The position numbers and the translations under genes were made by a program. A DNA stretch of 64,000 nucleotides from contig VZDJ01000097.1 of NCBI GenBank assembly GCA_008694505.1, forward strand, positions 966,591-1,030,590. Reading direction: 5' to 3'. Below the pieces are notes generated by a model that saw only the letters and a list, made by a program, of their open reading frames with translations, was not told where the DNA came from and did not search any database. This DNA is from Cyanoderma ruficeps (lineage: Eukaryota; Chordata; Aves; Passeriformes; Timaliidae). This document shows positions 34,196 through 47,394 of this stretch, piece by piece. Position 1 is the stretch's first letter. Each line of letters opens with the position of its first letter.

Positions 34196-34345
34196 CCCTT
34201 GGGATCCCCCAGCACTGTTCCCCCCTGGGATCCCCCAGCACTGTCCTTCCCTGGGATCCCCCAGCACTGTCCTCCCCTGGGATCCCCCAGCACTGTCCTT
34301 CCCTGGGATCCCCCAGCACTGTCCCCCCCTGGGATCCCCCAGCTC
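34196..34345. repeat. 26-bp minisatellite, about 5.7 copies
   Basis: The unit is ctgggatcccccagcactgt followed by ccttcc, cctccc or cccccc. The last copy degenerates to cagctcctc. Confidence 0.93.
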
Positions 34346-34439
34346 CTCATGGTGGATCTGGTCTCAGGCTCCTCCTGCCCGTGCCCTCCTGGCTGTCATC
34401 CCTCCCCCGTGGTCTCTGTCTTTTCCAGGGGGTGCAGCC

Positions 34440-34722
34440 ATCCTTGGTGCCCAGGGACAGGACCAGGGCAGGGCTGGGGCTGGGCCAGGCTCAGGCTGGA
34501 CATCAGGAAAGGTTCATCCCCAGGGGGTGCTGGCACTGCCCAGGCTCCCCAGGGAATGGGCACATTCCCCACTCTGCCAGAGCTCCAGGAGCCTTTGGAC
34601 AGCGCTGCCAGGGGTGCCCAGGGTGGGATTGTTGGGCCTGGGCAGGGCCTGGAGCTGGACTGGAGCTGGACATCTCACAATGTGGGTCCCATCCACATCA
34701 GGGCATTCTGTGAGTCTGTGAT
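34440..34722 (+). mobile_element. CR1 LINE 3' fragment, second subfamily
   Basis: caggctggacatcaggaaag, gttcatccccagggggtgct, ggcactgcccaggctcccca, gggatgg-type gap, cagggtgggattgttgggcc, and the tail gcattctgtgagtctgtga. Same subfamily as 52290-52535. Confidence 0.88.
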
Positions 34723-35639
34723 TTTCTTTTAACCAGGGCACTGCAGTCACTACCTGGTTTGGTGATTCCCAGCCTGCACGGAATCCCAGATTCAGATATT
34801 CTCAGTTAAAGGGGACCTCCCAACCCTCCCCTGCATCAGAACCCTTCTGCTGTTGAGCAGGAAGGCCAATATTGAGGGTGCCATGGGGAAATGCTGTAGC
34901 AGCTTCATTTTCCCTGGGGCACTGGGATCCTCAAATCCATCCACAGCTGAAAAAACACTTCCAAGGTGGAAATCAGCCCTTTGCTTATCCCTGCACTGAG
35001 CCAGGAGCGCTGGCCCCCCACTGCAAGAGCTCTTGCACACAGAACTGTGACTCTATAAGGTGAAAGGCAGCAGGGAACTGGGCTGGGAGGTGATATTGCT
35101 CCTGGCCAGGCCCCAGACAGCCCAGAATGACTTTTCCTCGGGAGGTGGAGGAAGGGGCTCCTCACAGTCGGCCGCTGGCAGAGTTCTGTGTTTTCTTCAG
35201 CAGAGCAGCACAAGGCTGGGAGCAGCTCCATGAGGGGGAAAAGGGTCATTGAAATCACAAACACCATTCAAGGAGAGCTGTGATTAGCTGGATTTTAGAC
35301 AGTTAGGACCAAAGCTGAACTTTATTACTTCTGGCTTTTTCAGTTGCCTCTGGTCTATTCAAATTTCATGACACTTAAATTAGATTGAACACTGATCTTC
35401 TCTGCATTGGGAAACTGAAGTCAACAGGGAACAGGGAAGAGAGACCAACAACACTTTTACCTACATTGATTAGATTATAAAAAATGTGATTTCCATTTAA
35501 AGGTTCTGTTGATTTAAGTGTCTGAAATGCACTGATGTGCAATAGAGTTTTTAACAGTACACATGTTCCTGGTAAATCTTCATAATCAATTTTCTTTATG
35601 CTCTTCTCTTGTGTTTTCCATCAAATCATCTTTCCCCAG
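34723..35639. other. Unique non-coding sequence
   Basis: Becomes AT-rich from 35270. No gene or transposon recognised. Confidence 0.4.
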
Positions 35640-35960
35640 CTCTTCTCAGCAAGTAATTCTGAATTTCAGGCTTGTTTGCAACCTGCTGACCCCTCCCCGC
35701 CCCTGATATGAAACCTATGAATAATCATTGAAAGTGTGTCATAAATAATTGCTTGTGAACTGCAGCCAGTAATTAAATATTAGGATTCTGCTCCTGTTGC
35801 TGGGTGAACTTGTGTTTTACAAGGGTAAAAGAAGCCTTCAAGCAAGTTACTAGACCTTTGTATGGCTCAAGTTATCTTGGATTATAAGATAATTTCTCAC
35901 AGCAAAATCATGTTTGGTTATTTAAGCTGAGACCGAAAACCGATTTCCACGACAGAAATA
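35640..35960. promoter_or_regulatory. Candidate conserved non-coding element
   Basis: AT-rich unique block: ACCTATGAATAATCATTGAA, GTCATAAATAATTGCTTGTG, GCCAGTAATTAAATATTAGG, TTGGATTATAAGATAATTTC and AAAATCATGTTTGGTTATTT. Dense homeodomain, GATA-like and forkhead-like cores. Confidence 0.32.
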
Positions 35961-36345
35961 GTGAGGGCACAAGGAGAAAGTTCAGCACAAAGGTTCAAAC
36001 CTGGCCTAATAACTTCTTATTATTTAATTTCCTTCTGTCCCCTGGGATCTCTGGGATGGAGGGAAGACCTAATTGCTGTGACTGCAGGTCTGGTTCAGGT
36101 GAGGACACCGTGGCTCCAGGATGCTGCTCCTTCCCTGGGGTTGGGGCAGTGCAGCTCCGGGGTGTTTGTGGCAGGAGCTCTGCTGGCTCTGTGCTGCTGT
36201 GCTGAGCAGGGAAAGCCTGTCCCAGCCTCAGCAAACTCCCAGCCTGGCTGGCTCCAGGTGCTCAGGGCTCTTCTCTGAGCAGTGAAGTTCATGACCCCTG
36301 GGACTGGCATTTTCAGCACCCCCTCTCCCTGTTTCACTGCACCTA

Positions 36346-36632
36346 CAGCCCTTGTTGCTGTGGGAGCAGGACTGGGCTCCAAGGGCTGTATCCCTCCGAT
36401 TCCATGTCTCAAACCTTCAGCCCTTGTTGCTGTGGAGCAGGACTGGTCCCCAAGGGCTGTGTCCCCCCAGTTCCCTGTCTCAAACCTCCAGCCCTTGTTG
36501 CTGTGGGAGCAGGACTGGGCTCCAAGGGCTGTGTCCCCCCAATTCCATGTGTCAAACCTCCAGCCCTTGTAGCTGTGGGAGCAGGACTGGGCTCCAAGGG
36601 CTGTGTCCCCCCAGTTCCATGTCTCAAACCAC
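36346..36632. repeat. 72-bp tandem repeat, 4 copies
   Basis: cagcccttgttgctgtggga, gcaggactgggctccaaggg, ctgtgtccccccaattcc and atgtctcaaacct recur at 36346, 36418, 36489 and 36561. The unit is a multiple of 3 (with one 71-bp copy), which yields open frames on both strands without gene support. Confidence 0.95.
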
Positions 36633-36849
36633 AGCTGAGTTCTGCCCTGCCCGAGGCTCTGCTCAGCTGCTGCTCCAGAAAGGGGCAGGATTCCCATGGG
36701 ACTGGCCCATCTGTAGCCCTGTTCATACCATGGGGCACCCCGAGGTGCAGTGAACACCCACGGGTGGGCAGATGGATCCCCCAGGCATGCAGGAACAAAG
36801 ATCCCCATCTCAGGGGAGGGAAACCCAACGATTGCCAGCACAATTATCA

Positions 36850-36960
36850 GAGAACCACGGAATGGTTTGGGTTGGATGGGACCCTCAAGCTCATCTTGTT
36901 CCAGCCCTGCCATGGGCAGGGACACCTTCTGCTAGACCAGGCTGCTCCAAGCTGGCCTTG
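36850..36960 (-). mobile_element. CR1 LINE 3' end fragment
   Basis: Reverse tail: agagaaccacggaatggttt, gggttggatgggaccctcaa, gccctgccatgggcagggac and ctagaccaggctgctccaag. Confidence 0.9.
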
Positions 36961-39504
36961 ACTTCTTTTCCTCTGTACCACTCTTCTATGACAAATAATT
37001 TACTATTTGCTTTATACTCTATACTTTATATTTTATTTTTTAACACACTGCCTTTGTTGTTCATTATCTGCCCATTTCTGCCCAATGCCTCAACTCAGCA
37101 GCCCTAGGGAAACCAATTCATCATCCCGGCTTTGGAGCCACCCCAAGACATGATCCATTTGTCTTCTCTCTTTCTCATCACGTTTCCAGGGTTTTTCCTT
37201 ATTCTGTGTCCTCCACATTGGTTTTCTGCTTTTTATGACTCAGTTACCCAGCTGAAATATCTCTTTTGTGCTCCCTTTTATGAGATGTATTAGAGAAGAC
37301 TTGCCAAGGCTGTGCAGATCTCACAGTGCAGCCTCTCCCTGCTCGGCACAGCACTCTAAATATTACACGAGGTACAGACATAAGGCTTCACAGCTTCCAA
37401 AGGTACAATTCTCACCCAAGACTGATGATTAAAATAGTATCTGTGGTGTGATGGCCAGGCAGCTGATGTTCTGGGCCAGGCCATACGTGTGATGGGAATC
37501 ACTGCTGTGTGTGAGGCTGTGTCAGTGCAGAGGCTGGGGCTGGCGTGTGGCTGTGCCGACACAGACCGTGCCCCTGCTGCTCCAGGATGGGAGGGTGGAT
37601 TCCTGCACCTTCTGGATTATTCATGGCATGTCTCAGATTGCGAATCCTTGCATTTACAGCCTCAGTGCCTCTTTAGTGTGGAGTCTTGTTTATTCCAATG
37701 TAAGTCGTCACGGGTTTGTGTTTGTGCAGTTCCAACACATCCTGCCTTTTCCTTCCATGCCCTCCCACCCTGGTTGTCTGACTCCCCACAGGCTGTGGGA
37801 GTGGTCCCAGCTAAGTGAGGCTCCCCAGGCTCTCCTCAAGGCACTGAGGGCACAGGAGTGATTCCAGAGAGTAACTGCAAATACTTAATTTAGGTTCCTC
37901 TTTGTATTTCCTAACTATTTTCCTATATGTGTAAATACATACGTGTGGCTGTGTGCCTAAATTCCGGTTGTGTCACCACTCGCTTCTCACTGCCTTTTCC
38001 CTTCCTCAGCTAAAGCCTTCTCTGGTTTTTCCAACTTGGCTTCCTCTTCAGATTTCACTGTATGCCTTATTCATCCTCACTTGTGATTTGGGCTTACAAA
38101 CTCCAGACTTCGTGTCGAATATTTAGTGTCAGAAGCAAAAAAAGGTCAGTGAGAGATGAAGGGATGATGGATAGACACAATGACCTGTGCTGGTACGGAC
38201 ATGTACATAGTTTTGTCTTTGAACCCAGGGCTGCCTGGAAAAGTGGCACTGCAGGACATTTATTGGAGCCCTGTGGCTTCGTAACGTCAGGAGAAGAATC
38301 TTTGGTCTTTGATTTAAATCATCATTAATCTTCATCAATCTTCAACAGGGTTTAGCCTTTGTTTGAATGAATTTTGCAACTTCCAGAGAAAACAGGTGGG
38401 GGAGTATAACCGAGCGCTTGTTTAGTGCCAAATTAATCTTAAAGCAGGGAATGCACATCGCATAGCAAGTGTTGAATTATATATTATTAAAACTGCTTCA
38501 GCCCTTGCAAAGAAAAATAAAAAATGGCCTTTTTATTCACCACTTAATCATGTGCAAAAAAAAAAGTGCACAGAACAAAAATGAACTTAATCACAGAGGA
38601 AGGGGTCACAGTTCCTGCCTGACACATGGCTGGGATCCCCATCACAACCACACAGTGCAGAGCACGCTGGCATTTAAGTGCTTCAAAGAGATGCATTAAG
38701 AAGAGAGTTCATTGATAAATGACCCTTTAAAAACGGGTGAGATTCTGTCCTTAGCAGTGAGTGCTCAAGGTCTGCACAGTTGTCTTGGCCCGTCTTGGCT
38801 GCTCTTGTGTTTTGCAGGCAGAGCTGGGAGGTTTTCCAGTGCTTAGTTACAGCGAATGATGTGCAGGACAGATAAGAGTGCTGAAATGGCTGAAGGCAGC
38901 ATCCAAGTACTGTCCATTTTTGCTAACAATTGTTAGTCTGGCAGCAGTTCAAACTCAACACCCGTGGACTTTTCCTATTCAGCAAGTGCCAGAGATCAAA
39001 CGAGGAAAATGTAATTTTCTCCGAGCTTCTCTACAGCAAGAACAGGGACCTGAAAATGACTCCTGGACCCTGCTGAAGCAAGTGCATCACACGTTTTTAG
39101 GGCTGTTTGATGCAGCGGGCATCACAACTCCCCCGGAGAGCCTGATGAGCTCTGTGTTGTGGGAGCTCTGCCTTTGAAGGCATCGCCCTCATTTTGTTAC
39201 TGGCAGCAGGGACAGGGGGTGCTGCCTGCTCTGCCTTCCAAGTGCTCCAGACACAAAGGAGGTGCAGAGGGAGCAAATGGGCTCAGCTGGCCCTGGAGCA
39301 GCAGCTCCCTCAGATCTCTGGCCAGGATGGCAAAGGAGGACACAGACCTCCAGCAGGTGCTGCATGTGCTCTAAAGCTCCAGCCCACCTTTCTGCAGCTT
39401 GGTGGAAGTGTCAGCAGTTGGTGGGAGCCAATGGATAAAAACAGAATGTTTGTAGCAGTGTTAGAGCCTGGGGAGTCAGGGAAGAGCTACCCAGGGACTG
39501 CTGG
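36961..39504. other. Unique AT-rich non-coding sequence
   Basis: No tandem arrays or CR1 tails. Contains an A run at 38555-38564. The open frame at 38878-39177 has no recognisable domain. Confidence 0.4.
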
Positions 39505-39570
39505 CCAGGGACACCCTCCACCTTCCCGGGTTCTCCAAGCCCCAGTGTCCGACCTGGCCTTGAGGAGGAG
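39505..39570 (-). mobile_element. Possible short CR1 fragment
   Basis: Reverse-oriented similarity: ccagggacaccctccacctt, cccgggttctccaagcccca and gtgtccgacctggccttg. No tail, so tentative. Confidence 0.5.
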
Positions 39571-39899
39571 GGAGATGCCTTGTTCTGGCAGAGCCACACT
39601 TCACAGGGACTTTATTCCCCTTCCATTTGTGCCTGTCTCCAGTGTGGTTTGTTTGATTTGGAGATGTCATTGTTTTACACACATCCACACCTGCCACAGG
39701 GTCTCCCCTGGACGGTGCCACAGGGACAGAGGAGGGGAAGGGACACCTGCTGCTCCAGCAGGGAAGGGAGCATGTAGGAGTTGTTTCTGATGGGTGATTT
39801 TGTAAATAATTCCACTGCAGGGGATAAACAGACCCTCCATAATCTGTTCCACTTTTTAACTTCCCATGTAACATTTTTCTTAATATTGATCTAAATCAG

Positions 39900-40800
39900 T
39901 TTTGCTGCACATTTGCTCAGAATTACTTCTCATCCTATGTCCCACAATAGTGGAGGGATATCTATTACTGTCCACATCTAAAATATCTTGTTTACATTTT
40001 TGAGTGCTCTGATCTTGTTTCTTCACAGCCTTCATCAAAAATGATACAAATCCTGTTCTTTCATCCTTCCCTCAGCCTGCAAACCATTTATAATTTAAAT
40101 AAAATTTCTCTGGGATCTTGTCATCTTCCCTAACATGTGTTGTCCTATCAAAAGATGCCCCAAACTCCAGCTAAAGCCTTCCTGGGGCTGAGGAATTCAG
40201 GATAATTGTTTCCTGTGACAAACACACCACTTATACCCCAGACCACGTTTTCTGGTTTTCATCCTGCTCCTTTTCCCTCTTCAGCCTGTGATCACCTCTC
40301 ACCCCATGGTCATCTCTCCCTTGCTTCTATTTCCTGGGTTTGCTTTTCCCTCCTGTCTTTTCACACTCACATCTCCCAGTGTCGCTTTTGCTTCTGGTCA
40401 GTGTCATCCTCCTGATTTCATACACTGCCTCAAACAGACCAAGACAATTTTGAATTCCAGTCTTGTCTTGCCCATCACTTGCGACCCCCTCCTCGTCTTC
40501 TGTCAGCCACAAATTACAGAAATCTATTCTCTGTTCCATCACTGGAGTCATTATGGGAATATTGAACAGTACCAGGCTCAGGACAGACTCTCAAACACCT
40601 TCTTAGCTGAAAATGTGCCTGTTCTGCTTTTGGAGCTCCCTGTCCATGAGCACCCGCTTGGCTGTGACTGCCCAGAGGCCACTCACTCTTGTGGCAGCTC
40701 ACGTGGACCTGTGGCAAATAGCTTGGAGAGGTCAAATCACACATCAGCCCCTACTCTCCTGGACAGTCTTACCCGAGAGATTGACACATGATTCATCTGA
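39900..40800 (-). mobile_element. Old, diverged CR1/L3-like relic
   Basis: Reading the minus strand, the order resembles the 3' part of older CR1/L3 elements. Recognisable pieces on the + strand are gatgccccaaactccagcta (40154), accttcttagctgaaaatgt (40596) and gtcaaatcacacatcagccc (40730). It is heavily diverged, with no open reverse-transcriptase frame. Boundaries are approximate. Confidence 0.4.
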
Positions 40801-42377
40801 TTCCTCTGTCTGCTTCTTTAAAAAGGGCATTCCTTTTCACTCCTTTGGGATCTCGTTCTTCGTAGGAGTTAGAAAGATGAAGATGTTGCTGTTCTACCTT
40901 CTCTAGGAGCTGATATACACAGACCGAGAGGTTCCAGCAACCCCTGGGAGAACACAGTGCTGTGTAAGCAACTCTGTGGCATGAGGGGACATGGATTTTA
41001 AAGCAGAATTTGGAGGGGGAAATCTCTTACTCTGTGGAGAGTGCAGTGGGACATGACAGAAGCAGCCTGGATGTCCTTCTTGCCCAAAAGGGTCCAAATG
41101 ACTTTATCTCCTTGGGGAGATAAAGGGGAACTGCTGCCCCTCTCATCACCCATCACATGTTCTGGCCTGTGCCACTGCAGAAGGTCAAGGTCTTGTTCTT
41201 GGTTGTGTCAGAGAGGGAGAAACCCCTGACATGGATGCCAGATCCATTTCTGTTCCCAGTGTGTGAGGCAGCAGCTGTCCATCAGTGGATCACCAGCACA
41301 ACCATCCCCTCCTCACCCTCACCCTCGCTCCATCCTCTCTGTTTTGGTTACAGCTCCTCCACAGGAACTGGCTGAGCCAGAGGCTCCTGCAGGTGGAAAG
41401 TTGTGTGTGAATGTGGAAAAGGATGTGGATCACGGGATGAAATCTGGAGCAGGAAAGCGATGCACTGCAAAGAAGTGTAGACCAGGGAAAAAAAGGGAAA
41501 GTACAGCAGTGTTGAGATGCCTTTAGTGGCACTGGTGAGCAAGGCACAGAAATCTGAGCTGTCAGATCCTGAACCATCAGTGCTTCAGCCTCCAGAAATG
41601 CTGCTCTGTCCATGAGGCAGGAGTTAAGGGAAGGGTTTGGACTATCTGCAAACAGTGAAAATAATTTTTGAAAATAGAAGTCACTGCAATATTCCTGCCC
41701 CTGGGAGCAGCAGGAGAGAAGGACAAGTCCCTCAGATGAAGGTTAGATCCCAAACAACCCAATAGGAATATTCAGGGAAGTTTTTTCCCTTGTGTACCAA
41801 GGGAGAAATTTTGAAGACAACAGCTGGAGATGTGGGTTTTTTCCATCCTGTGATTTGCCCCTCTTGAGTCTTTGGAAATTGCCCTGACCAAGAAGACTTT
41901 GCAAATTTGCATTTCCAATGCCCCTGGTGGGACATGTTCCTTATAAAAATCTCCCTCTGTTTTTTAACTTGCTCCTAAGGTTTTTGACAGGAAAGTGCAA
42001 GAATTATTTGAAGGAAATAAGGACATTGTAATTTACATAGACTGGGGAGTGGGGAGAGGGCCGAAAAAGGGTCAAAAAAATGAGGCATGGCAAAAGAAAT
42101 CTAATTTAAAATCAGAAATGTGGGATATTTGGAAGGAAGTGTAAGTGAATTGACATATACACGGACTCTGGCCAAAGCCATGTGATTACAGAAATGCTGC
42201 TTTGACAGCTAAGAAAGATTTGCAGGCTTTGTCTCCTGGAATTAAATGAGCTGGCTGTTCTTTCTGGGATGTTATGCAGAAGGATTCCAAGTGAAACAGG
42301 AGTGCCAGGGACAGGGAGTTTTGCCAGCCAAAGAGAGGAAACAAGCACCTGAGTTTGTGCAAGCTGTGCCAAACAGT
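40801..42377. other. Unique non-coding sequence
   Basis: No feature recognised. A short frame MKMLLFYLL at 40877 ends in a stop and has no splice donor, so it is not the missing signal-peptide exon. Confidence 0.4.
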
Positions 42378-42485
42378 CAGAGAATAATTTGGGTTTTGAA
42401 GAGACCTTTAAAGCTCACCTGTGCAACCCCCTGCAATAAGCAGGGACATCTTCCACTAGATCACACTGCTCAGAGCCCCTGGTCT
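42378..42485 (-). mobile_element. CR1 LINE 3' end fragment
   Basis: Reverse tail: tcagagaataatttgggttt, tgaagagacctttaaagctc, aaccccctgcaataagcagg and cttccactagatcacactgc. Confidence 0.85.
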
Positions 42486-44759
42486 TGAATATTTCTCCCC
42501 AGGATCAACCATCTGTCCAGTAAACCCCTCTGTGAACGACTCAGGACAGTGTGACAGAACTCCTGTGCACTTTGGTGGAATTGTTTTCCCAAACACTCTT
42601 CAAAAAGCACCTTCATGTACAGAGGGATGTCTTTGTTGCAGGAGATGTTAAAGAAAAATGTTCAGGTAGGGCAAATGGATCTCAGAAAAAAATTGGCCCC
42701 AGTTTCACTGTTCCTAAAGAAATAGCTCATTCACCTGTGAGGAGACAGGAGGGTGTTCAGCTTTAATTTTCCAGCTGCATCCATGGAACCAGGAAAACAA
42801 GAGCTGAGAGCAGGCACTGTCCTGGGAGCGTTTGAGGCTCGTTCTTGATGCTGTGTGGAGAACTGCACAGGCCACACAGATCTGGTGGAAGACATCTCTC
42901 ACATCTCAAACATCATTGGGAATAAACTTCTGGAAGCCATAGCAAAAGACAAGGCACTGCAGAAAGCTTTTATCAGTGCCATTGGAAGGAGACTTGGGAG
43001 TGCATTTCAATCCAGGTCAGAGCTTCCTGTAACTGAGAGCACAGGGCACAGACACAAGAATTAGCAGTGTTGGTGCTACAGCCCTGAGGGATTCTGTAGA
43101 ATCTGTGAGATCATGAAAAATCCACTGCAGTGGCCACCAGTGAACACGGGGATGGAAGAAACAGACACGTGTGCAGAGTGTCAGGAGTTTCTGCCTTGGA
43201 GACCAAACCCAGCGATGCTGGGTCAGGTGTGGTGGACCTGTGGGATCATCCATGGAACCCTGAGACTGCCTTATTAGAGACTCTCATATTGAGTTACCCT
43301 GCAGGAAACAATAAACCTTTATGTGGCACACATGGGCTTCCAGAAGTGGACATTTTTTACATCAGTGCACAGTTAATTAATAGGACTTTGCAAGATTTTG
43401 AAGAGTTGGTGAATGCCTGAACTCTTCAATCAAATGATTTGAAGCAAAGTGGAGCTAAGGGAGTTTAAAAAATCTCAGGTGTTTAATTGTATATGTGTAT
43501 AAAACCATTGCAGGCACTGAGAAAGATTTGGATCTCACTCTGCTGGATATAAGCAGAATGCCTTCAAGGCATTGGGTGTTGTTAGCTGAAATTTTGCTCA
43601 GAAACATGAAAATTAGACTGCCTTGCTTTTCCAAATCTGGGCTGGGAAGCTGAGCTGATCTTGATGCACAGATAGAGAAATAAAAATACATGTACAAAAT
43701 CAAGTCATGTTCGAGGAGCTCAGTTACTTCAGACTCTGTGCCTGGTGACTCCTGAATGCTGCTTTAGTGGCAGACGAGCATAAACTGCAACATGAGAAGA
43801 ATTTTTGGTTGTGAAAGGAGAAGGTGCAAAGGGTTTAATGACGAGGTTGGTCCAGGAACGACACCCAGAAAACGTCACAGTGTGTGCTCCAGGATCCAAT
43901 CACAGTATTGGCCAATGGAGCTTCTCTTTTAAAGATAAATCTTGCTCCACATGTGGACAGTTGAGGAACCCCAAACACCACTGTGCTGAGCTCTCTGGGG
44001 ACCTCAGTGAGTGTAGCTGAAGGATTTTGTGTTGTGGCTGCTCTGCCTTGAGCAGTGCAGCCATTTGGAGCACCAGGGACACGCTGTACCAGGAGCTACA
44101 GCACACTGCACTTTCTTTCCTCCAGAGACTGGAAAATCAGCCCCAGGGCAGTTATTGATCAGGGGGAGACTGTTGTGAGCATCCAGCATGTTGCTGATAG
44201 CACAAATACCGCCCTGCTCACATTATTCCTTACTTCTCCCAGTTTCCCCATATACCGACCTCATTTGTCTTTGCACGACTCTGCACATGGCCAGGCCCCC
44301 TTTCTCCTGTGCTTCCAGCATCTGCAGAATGCTCCCTGCCTTAGACTGATACCCTTCTGCTTGTTCCTCACCTTAGACTTATATCTAGGGCACAGAATTT
44401 TGGTTTCCTTTGTGTGTGACAAACCCAGCTGATGACCAAGGTCATTGGTTTCTTGGAGCTGGCACAAAGAAAGTCACCAACATTGCAGTTGTAATTGTTT
44501 CCCCGGAGAGGTGTTGGCTGCCCCATCCATGGACGTCCACGTTTCCCCTTTGCAGCCATGGGCACTTTCACTGCCTGACTGTGGCAGGAAAATACAGAAG
44601 GGATGTGTTCCTCTTTGTGACAGGGTGCTCACAGGGTCTTCTTGGGGTCTTGGAAGAGTCAAGATCATCTGAATATAGAGAATCCTCAATATTCTTACTG
44701 AGTCACCTCCCTTGAGAGTGTTTTCTGCAGATTTTGGTCAGGCACTGGATTATGGTCAG
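42486..44759. other. Unrecognised sequence with broken reading frames
   Basis: Several adjacent short + strand frames (42855-43064, 43130-43420, 43805-44020) have protein-like composition, including a Cys-X2-Cys run in a third frame near 43170, but stops and frame changes separate them. This could be a decayed transposon or retroelement, or chance. No family was identified. Confidence 0.3.
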
Positions 44760-44932
44760 GCACTGGCACAGGCAGGGCAGGGGTGGGGTGTCCATCCCTG
44801 CAGGGATGTCACAACCCTGTGGATGTGGCACTTGGGGACAGGGGGCAGTGGTGGCCTGGGCAGTGCTGGGGAATGGTTGGACTTGGTGATCTGAGAGGGC
44901 TTCTCCAACCTAAATGGTTCTATGATTCTATA
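44760..44932 (+). mobile_element. CR1 LINE 3' end fragment
   Basis: gtggatgtggcacttgggga, gcagtgctggggaatggttg, gacttggtgatctgagaggg, cttctccaacctaaatggtt and the tail ctatgattctat. Confidence 0.9.
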
Positions 44933-47394
44933 CGCAGGTCAGATATTAGACTTGAAGCCACAGAAAGACAAAGGAACAAACTTCTTGCTCACAACATCTT
45001 TCAGGTGAACAGGGACATGTCTGAGCCCTGCCCAGCACATGGGGAGATCCCTGGATGAGGAACATCCAGGTCAGATGTGGGAAAGAAGATCACAAGGTGA
45101 TGTGATGGAGCAGACCCAGGCAGAGTTAGACCAAAAAAGGAGCTGTCCTGGTTCTAAGTTTGTTTTGCTGTGCCTCAGCAGAGAATCTTTATGTCCTTAC
45201 CGTCGGCCAGGACATTCTAAAGTCAAATTTAGGTGGCACTTAAGGTCTTACATACCCACTGCAAGTACTTAAAGGTCACTCTGGCCCTTGAGACCTCAGC
45301 TGTCCTTTCTGCTGTCTGCTAGAAGTTGTCTCACCTTGCCATACAAGGAGCTGATATCAGAGACCACCAGTTATCCTACAGGATGGGATGCTTATTTCTT
45401 AGTCACCAGTGTTGAGGCCCTGGAGATCACAGACCCCAGTCATCCTGTCTGGTATGACTGCCCAGCTTTGGGAGTGGGGGAAGAGCCTCTGTTCCAGCAG
45501 AAACCAGGGACTGGAGATTCCTGATGCACCAGTATCATGGTGTCCCCAAATTTCGGCAAGGGATGAATGGGACATGCATCATTTTCTCTGCCAGAACTTG
45601 TGGCTAGTTCCGTGATCTGTGTTTCAGATACCCAGTATTTCAGAATAACTTGTACCCACTTCAGGACTTTGTGGATCCACAAAAGTTTGAAGCCTTCTTC
45701 CTGGTCTGATGGCTGAAACTTATTTAAAATAGAAACATAACTATTTGCAACCAGGTCATGCACTGAGTGTGATGGTCTGAATTTCATCCTCCTTTCATAA
45801 GAATATTGTTTATAGCTGATTTGGTGGTTAGTCTGGCTGAGTCAGTCCAGCAGGATGGGGCATTCCAGAGGCATCTTTAGAAAACAAAGGCTGAAGCCTT
45901 GTCAAAAAGGATGTGTTAGTGTAGGGGAATAATGATATCTAGGGAGACTTCACCCCAAGTCATCATGAGGGTTTTCATGATGAATTCTGTTCTCCTTAAG
46001 GGTAACGGAGACATGATACAACTTGTCATGGTATCTGGGTGTCATGTATAAATCTATGATAAACAGCAAGACAGATCAGAGGAATGTTTTCTTCTGGGTT
46101 TGAGTCCATACAGCAAGTGGTTATCTCCTAGATGGATCAGCAATTAGAGAAGAAGGAAATATTCCATGAACGTTGCTGCATTTATTTGTATCTCCTTGGT
46201 ACCTGTAAAGTCCTGCGTGGAGGCACAGATCAAACACAGACAAAAGATTGCTCATGCCGTGGAAGGTTGAAGGAAGGGGTGACAGGTCAGAACTGGAGGG
46301 ACAGAGGGTCAGGCAGCACATTTTCAATGCCTGCTCAAGACACGCAGCACATGCTTGGCCTGAACTCTCCAGTATTGCTTTACACCCTCAGACCTTACAT
46401 TACACCCTCAGACCTTACATTCCTGAGATGTTCCCAGCAAATTCCACCACCCCAGTGCTGGCTGGGAAGGGTCCCTGGGAAAAGACCCGTGTGCAGTGTG
46501 GGATTTCATTTTGTGTGTGTTATGTTTGTAAAACCATGGAGGTCCCCAGAGGACTGTCAGCAATGAGGGGTGGTGTCCCCCTCAGGTGAGCTGCTCTGAG
46601 TTCACACAGGAAGCACTGGGGCAGCCCTCAGGGTGGTGTTGGAGCACAGAACCTGCCCTAAGATCAGGGCAAGACAGGTGGAGGGGAAGGAAAGTTTCCC
46701 TTGTGCGGAGAGCAGCATCCCAAAGGAGGTTTCTGGGCACTACGAAGTCCAGGTGACAGCTCCAAGTTCTGGACAGGGCGTGAGGGATCTCGTGGGAGGG
46801 CTGTTCTCAAGCAGCCTGGGGGAAGGAGCACAGGTATGGAGAGGTGTTCATTGGGGCTGCCCTGCAGGGATTTCGGGAGCAAATGGGAAATGAAATCTCT
46901 GCTGTGTACAAGAGTTTGTTCCTTGTGTGATCCTCAGCATTTGGCTATAAAATCATGACATGAAAACACAGTTTAAACAAGGTTTAGCAGGAGTCACCTG
47001 CATTATCTACCTGGGCCCATTCATGCATGACTATTGGTTTATGGGTAGTTGGGAAATAATAGGAATATTTCTTCAAGACTCCCTTTCCCATCATTTTTCA
47101 CTCCGGGACAACTGTTTGTAATAACTTGTTTCTGACAGCGCTGGGGAGGTTCAAACGTGCTCCATATCAGACAGTTGCCTATTAACAAGTTCCACCATTT
47201 AGTTTGTGTTTGATTTACTCTGACCGGGGCTGTGGGGATTGTCCAGTGGTGGCCATTCCTACCAGCCAGACACCAGGGATGGTCTGATGCCCAGTTCCTG
47301 TTCCTGCCAGTCTCTCACACCAGCACAGGATGCAAGTGCTCCTTGCAGTGCCCTCTGCCAGCCATTGACAGGCCTGGCTGGAAAACCAAACCTG
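44933..47394. other. Unique sequence, no recognised gene
   Basis: Contains a 115-codon minus-strand frame at 45440-45787 with no known domain, and a 20-bp duplication (acaccctcagaccttacatt) at about 46382-46421. Mostly balanced composition. Confidence 0.35.

Noticed and set aside
38878..39177. 99-codon + strand frame with a hydrophobic start
   Set aside because: No recognisable domain and no nearby exons or conserved motifs; composition alone does not support a gene.
40877..40906. MKMLLFYLL as the GFRA4 signal peptide
   Set aside because: It ends in a stop after nine codons and has no splice donor in frame.
45440..45787. 115-codon minus-strand frame
   Set aside because: No known family, surrounding frames are broken, and no splice sites join it to another coding piece.
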